A stretch of 64,000 nucleotides of DNA from Brugia malayi (taxonomy: Eukaryota; Nematoda; Chromadorea; Rhabditida; Onchocercidae). The stretch's first letter is position 1, and each line of letters begins with the position of its first letter. A program made the translations under genes and the position numbers. The stretch is taken from NCBI RefSeq assembly GCF_000002995.4, contig NW_025062476.1:3343001-3407000 (forward strand), written 5' to 3'. Shown here one piece after another: positions 61,975-64,000 of the stretch. Below the pieces are notes generated by a model, which was given only the letters and a program-made list of their open reading frames with translations, was not told the DNA's origin and did no database searches.

Positions 61975-64000
61975 CTCGGCAGCAGTTGGTGAGATGGTTG
62001 TTGGGATGAGATGGAAGGAGGGAAAGAGCCATAAAATTGGTAATAATTTTAGTCCTTTCCTCCTCATCCTCCGACCTCCATCTTATTTCCTTTTCTCTAA
62101 CACTTTTTCAATCCCAATCTTTTCCTTACATTCATCCCTTCAATGAGTTTCATTTTATGGGTTACATTATTTCATTTTTTTCTCTTCACTTAAATTTATT
62201 TCAAATTTTAGCAATAAACTTATGTTGCAAAGAATTTCATTTCATTTAAAGTTATATTAAGTGCAACAAATTATGAATCTTTTTTCTTTCTTTCTTTTTT
62301 TGATTAAATCTTTTTAAATCTTTAAACGAATTCAATTGTTTTTATAAGTGTCTAATTCAGTTGCAATTTTACTAGAAAAGATTTTAGGAAATTTGCAAAA
62401 TTTCAATGAATTTTGATTTTATGAGTTACATTGTTTAATTTGCCTTCATTCAAATTTATTTTAGATTGAATTTTAACCCTTCAAATTATTCAAAATTTTG
62501 TTGCAAACTATATTTTTCTGTATGTTTATGAAAATTTATAATGAAAAACATTGAATAAACGCTTTTGATTTAATGTTTCGTTTTGTCAATCAGTTAAGCT
62601 CATTTGCTTTTTGCTAAAATTAATTAAACTTATTCTTCAATCTTTGATCCTTTTTATTGCTTATTTACTCAATAACAAAATTTTCAATAAGGCTTATTGT
62701 CAAAAGCACAAAAGTGAAAATATATTGATCAATAATTTAATTAATAATTAAAGATTGTTACTTGGTTTAGCTATACTTTGTGTAAAATAGATAATAAAAT
62801 ACAATGAATACTTCAAAGTTAGCTCAGTTTAGAAACTAATTTTAAAATTTCAAATGCAAAGAGTTTCTTTCTTTCTTTTCTTCATAATATGAATCATTGT
62901 AAACATTCTCTATCTAAAATTATTTCACTTCTTTCTTTGCATGAATGCAAATTAAAGATGATAAAAGACATTAAAATAAATGAACATCTGCTCTGAATGC
63001 TATTTGTTCATTTTTAAAATTAAAATTTTTAAATCATTTAAAATGTCTATGCACTGAAGAAAATTGATTTCATATAGTTAATCCATTATTCGCTTTTTAA
63101 GAGCTCAATAAAACTAAAAAATTTTTTAATACTTTTCCTACAAATCAAAAATTCAGGAATTCGTCTTCCTTTTCATTTCTCTTTTTATTTTTTTTTAGCA
63201 TTTTATATTTTTTATCATTAATTTTTTATTTGTATAGCAAAAAATGCTTCATTTTTATTATCAAAATTCAGTTATTAATTTCTAATCAGAAAATCATTTC
63301 CTATTATAAAAACTTATTCCTAGCATATTCAGTATACAGAAAGGAAAATAAGTGGCAATAATAACCAAATTAGAAAATTTAAATTTAAATTTAATACTGA
63401 ATTGATTTGATTGCATTATGCATGCTTATTTTAAAGTTTTGAAAATTTTTACTTCTTTCTCCTTTTGATGCAACTTTTCATTATGATAATATAGTATTTA
63501 TCGTTAATTATTCATTTTATTTCCGATAGCTTTTTTAAATTACATAGCAACGAAATGTCTTAAAATATATCAATTTCAATAATTAATTGAAATTCACTTT
63601 TTTCTTTTCGTTTTAACTTATCTCTTAATTGATAAGAGTTATGATATTAATGATAGATCTCTTAAATGCTACTCTCGAAATATAATGATATTAGCAAACC
63701 TTAGTAGCATCATAATATAATAAATTATATACTACTTGCTAGCAGAATAACATAAATAAATTCTAAGATATTTTAAATTAAACTAAAACTATTCCATTAA
63801 TTAATTAATTGACTAATATTTTTGCAGTAATGTTTTTCTTTTTTTTTTGGCGATAATTTTTTTTGGAAATAAATCTTTTCTTTTTTTTTTTGCTGTGACA
63901 CACATAATGGATAGAAAAAAATTTTTATTCAAATTATCTGATAGAAAAATTTAAATGATGATTACACGATGAATCCATCAGAATACTAATCTTTCGCTTA

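Larger units (their letters stand above)
56634..64000. other. Gene-free flank upstream of Wntless
   Basis: About 7.4 kb with no gene I can support on either strand. It should include the Wntless promoter. It is rich in poly(A)/poly(T) tracts, notably near 56903, 57093, 58818 and 61186. It also has TC and AG dinucleotide runs, a GACAAC hexamer array, a cluster of TGACCTTT motifs and a GGTACC inverted repeat. The open frames here are low-complexity or repeat-derived. Confidence 0.6.

Noticed and set aside
61810..62146. Overlapping Asn/Asp-, Thr- and Val-rich reading frames on both strands
   Set aside because: All derive from the hexamer minisatellite; frames in different registers stay open only because the repeat lacks stops. 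No splice sites or homology.
1..64000. tRNA, rRNA, CRISPR array or intact transposon
   Set aside because: No cloverleaf with A and B boxes, no rRNA-like block, no regular repeat-spacer pattern and no transposase or reverse-transcriptase motif was seen by eye. A tRNAscan-SE, Rfam and RepeatMasker run could still find short or decayed copies.

Overview
The window is AT-rich nuclear DNA of a metazoan, most likely a clade III (filarial/spirurid) nematode. Genes have many small exons with GT-AG introns and TTTCAG-like acceptors. An unpaired acceptor lies 6-42 bases before most start codons, as expected for spliced-leader trans-splicing. The deduced proteins match known animal families along their whole length. 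The organism is an inference; no species marker is visible. Every exon model was built by hand from reading frame, splice phase and family similarity.

Layout, left to right. 1-816 (+) holds a decayed reading frame of unknown family. 2396-11714 (-) and 17198-24359 (-) are two tandem prominin-like genes, A and B, with nearly matching exon ladders. 24383-26993 is mostly non-coding, with a few short unidentified reading frames. 26994-38453 (-) is a complete 29-exon gene for a RIC1 homologue, the Rab6 exchange-factor subunit. Its first intron may contain a small gene on the opposite strand (37513-38068, +). 40066-44267 (+) is a secreted histidine acid phosphatase with an intestinal-type GATA site upstream. 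46393-49484 (+) is a short SENP/Ulp SUMO protease. 51091-56605 (-) is Wntless/MIG-14, the Wnt cargo receptor. 56624-64000 has no gene I can support, only simple repeats and some possible regulatory sites.

The genes do not form one pathway. Two act in the secretory system: RIC1 in Golgi retrograde traffic and Wntless in Wnt export, which depends on Golgi-endosome recycling. The prominins are membrane-protrusion proteins, the phosphatase is probably secreted or luminal, and the protease acts on SUMO. I found no prokaryotic-type system, CRISPR array, intact transposon, rRNA or tRNA. The best leads for novelty are the possible nested gene, the decayed frame at the left edge, a GC-AG intron in RIC1, loss of the Wntless endocytosis tyrosine, and the unusual 5' end of prominin A.
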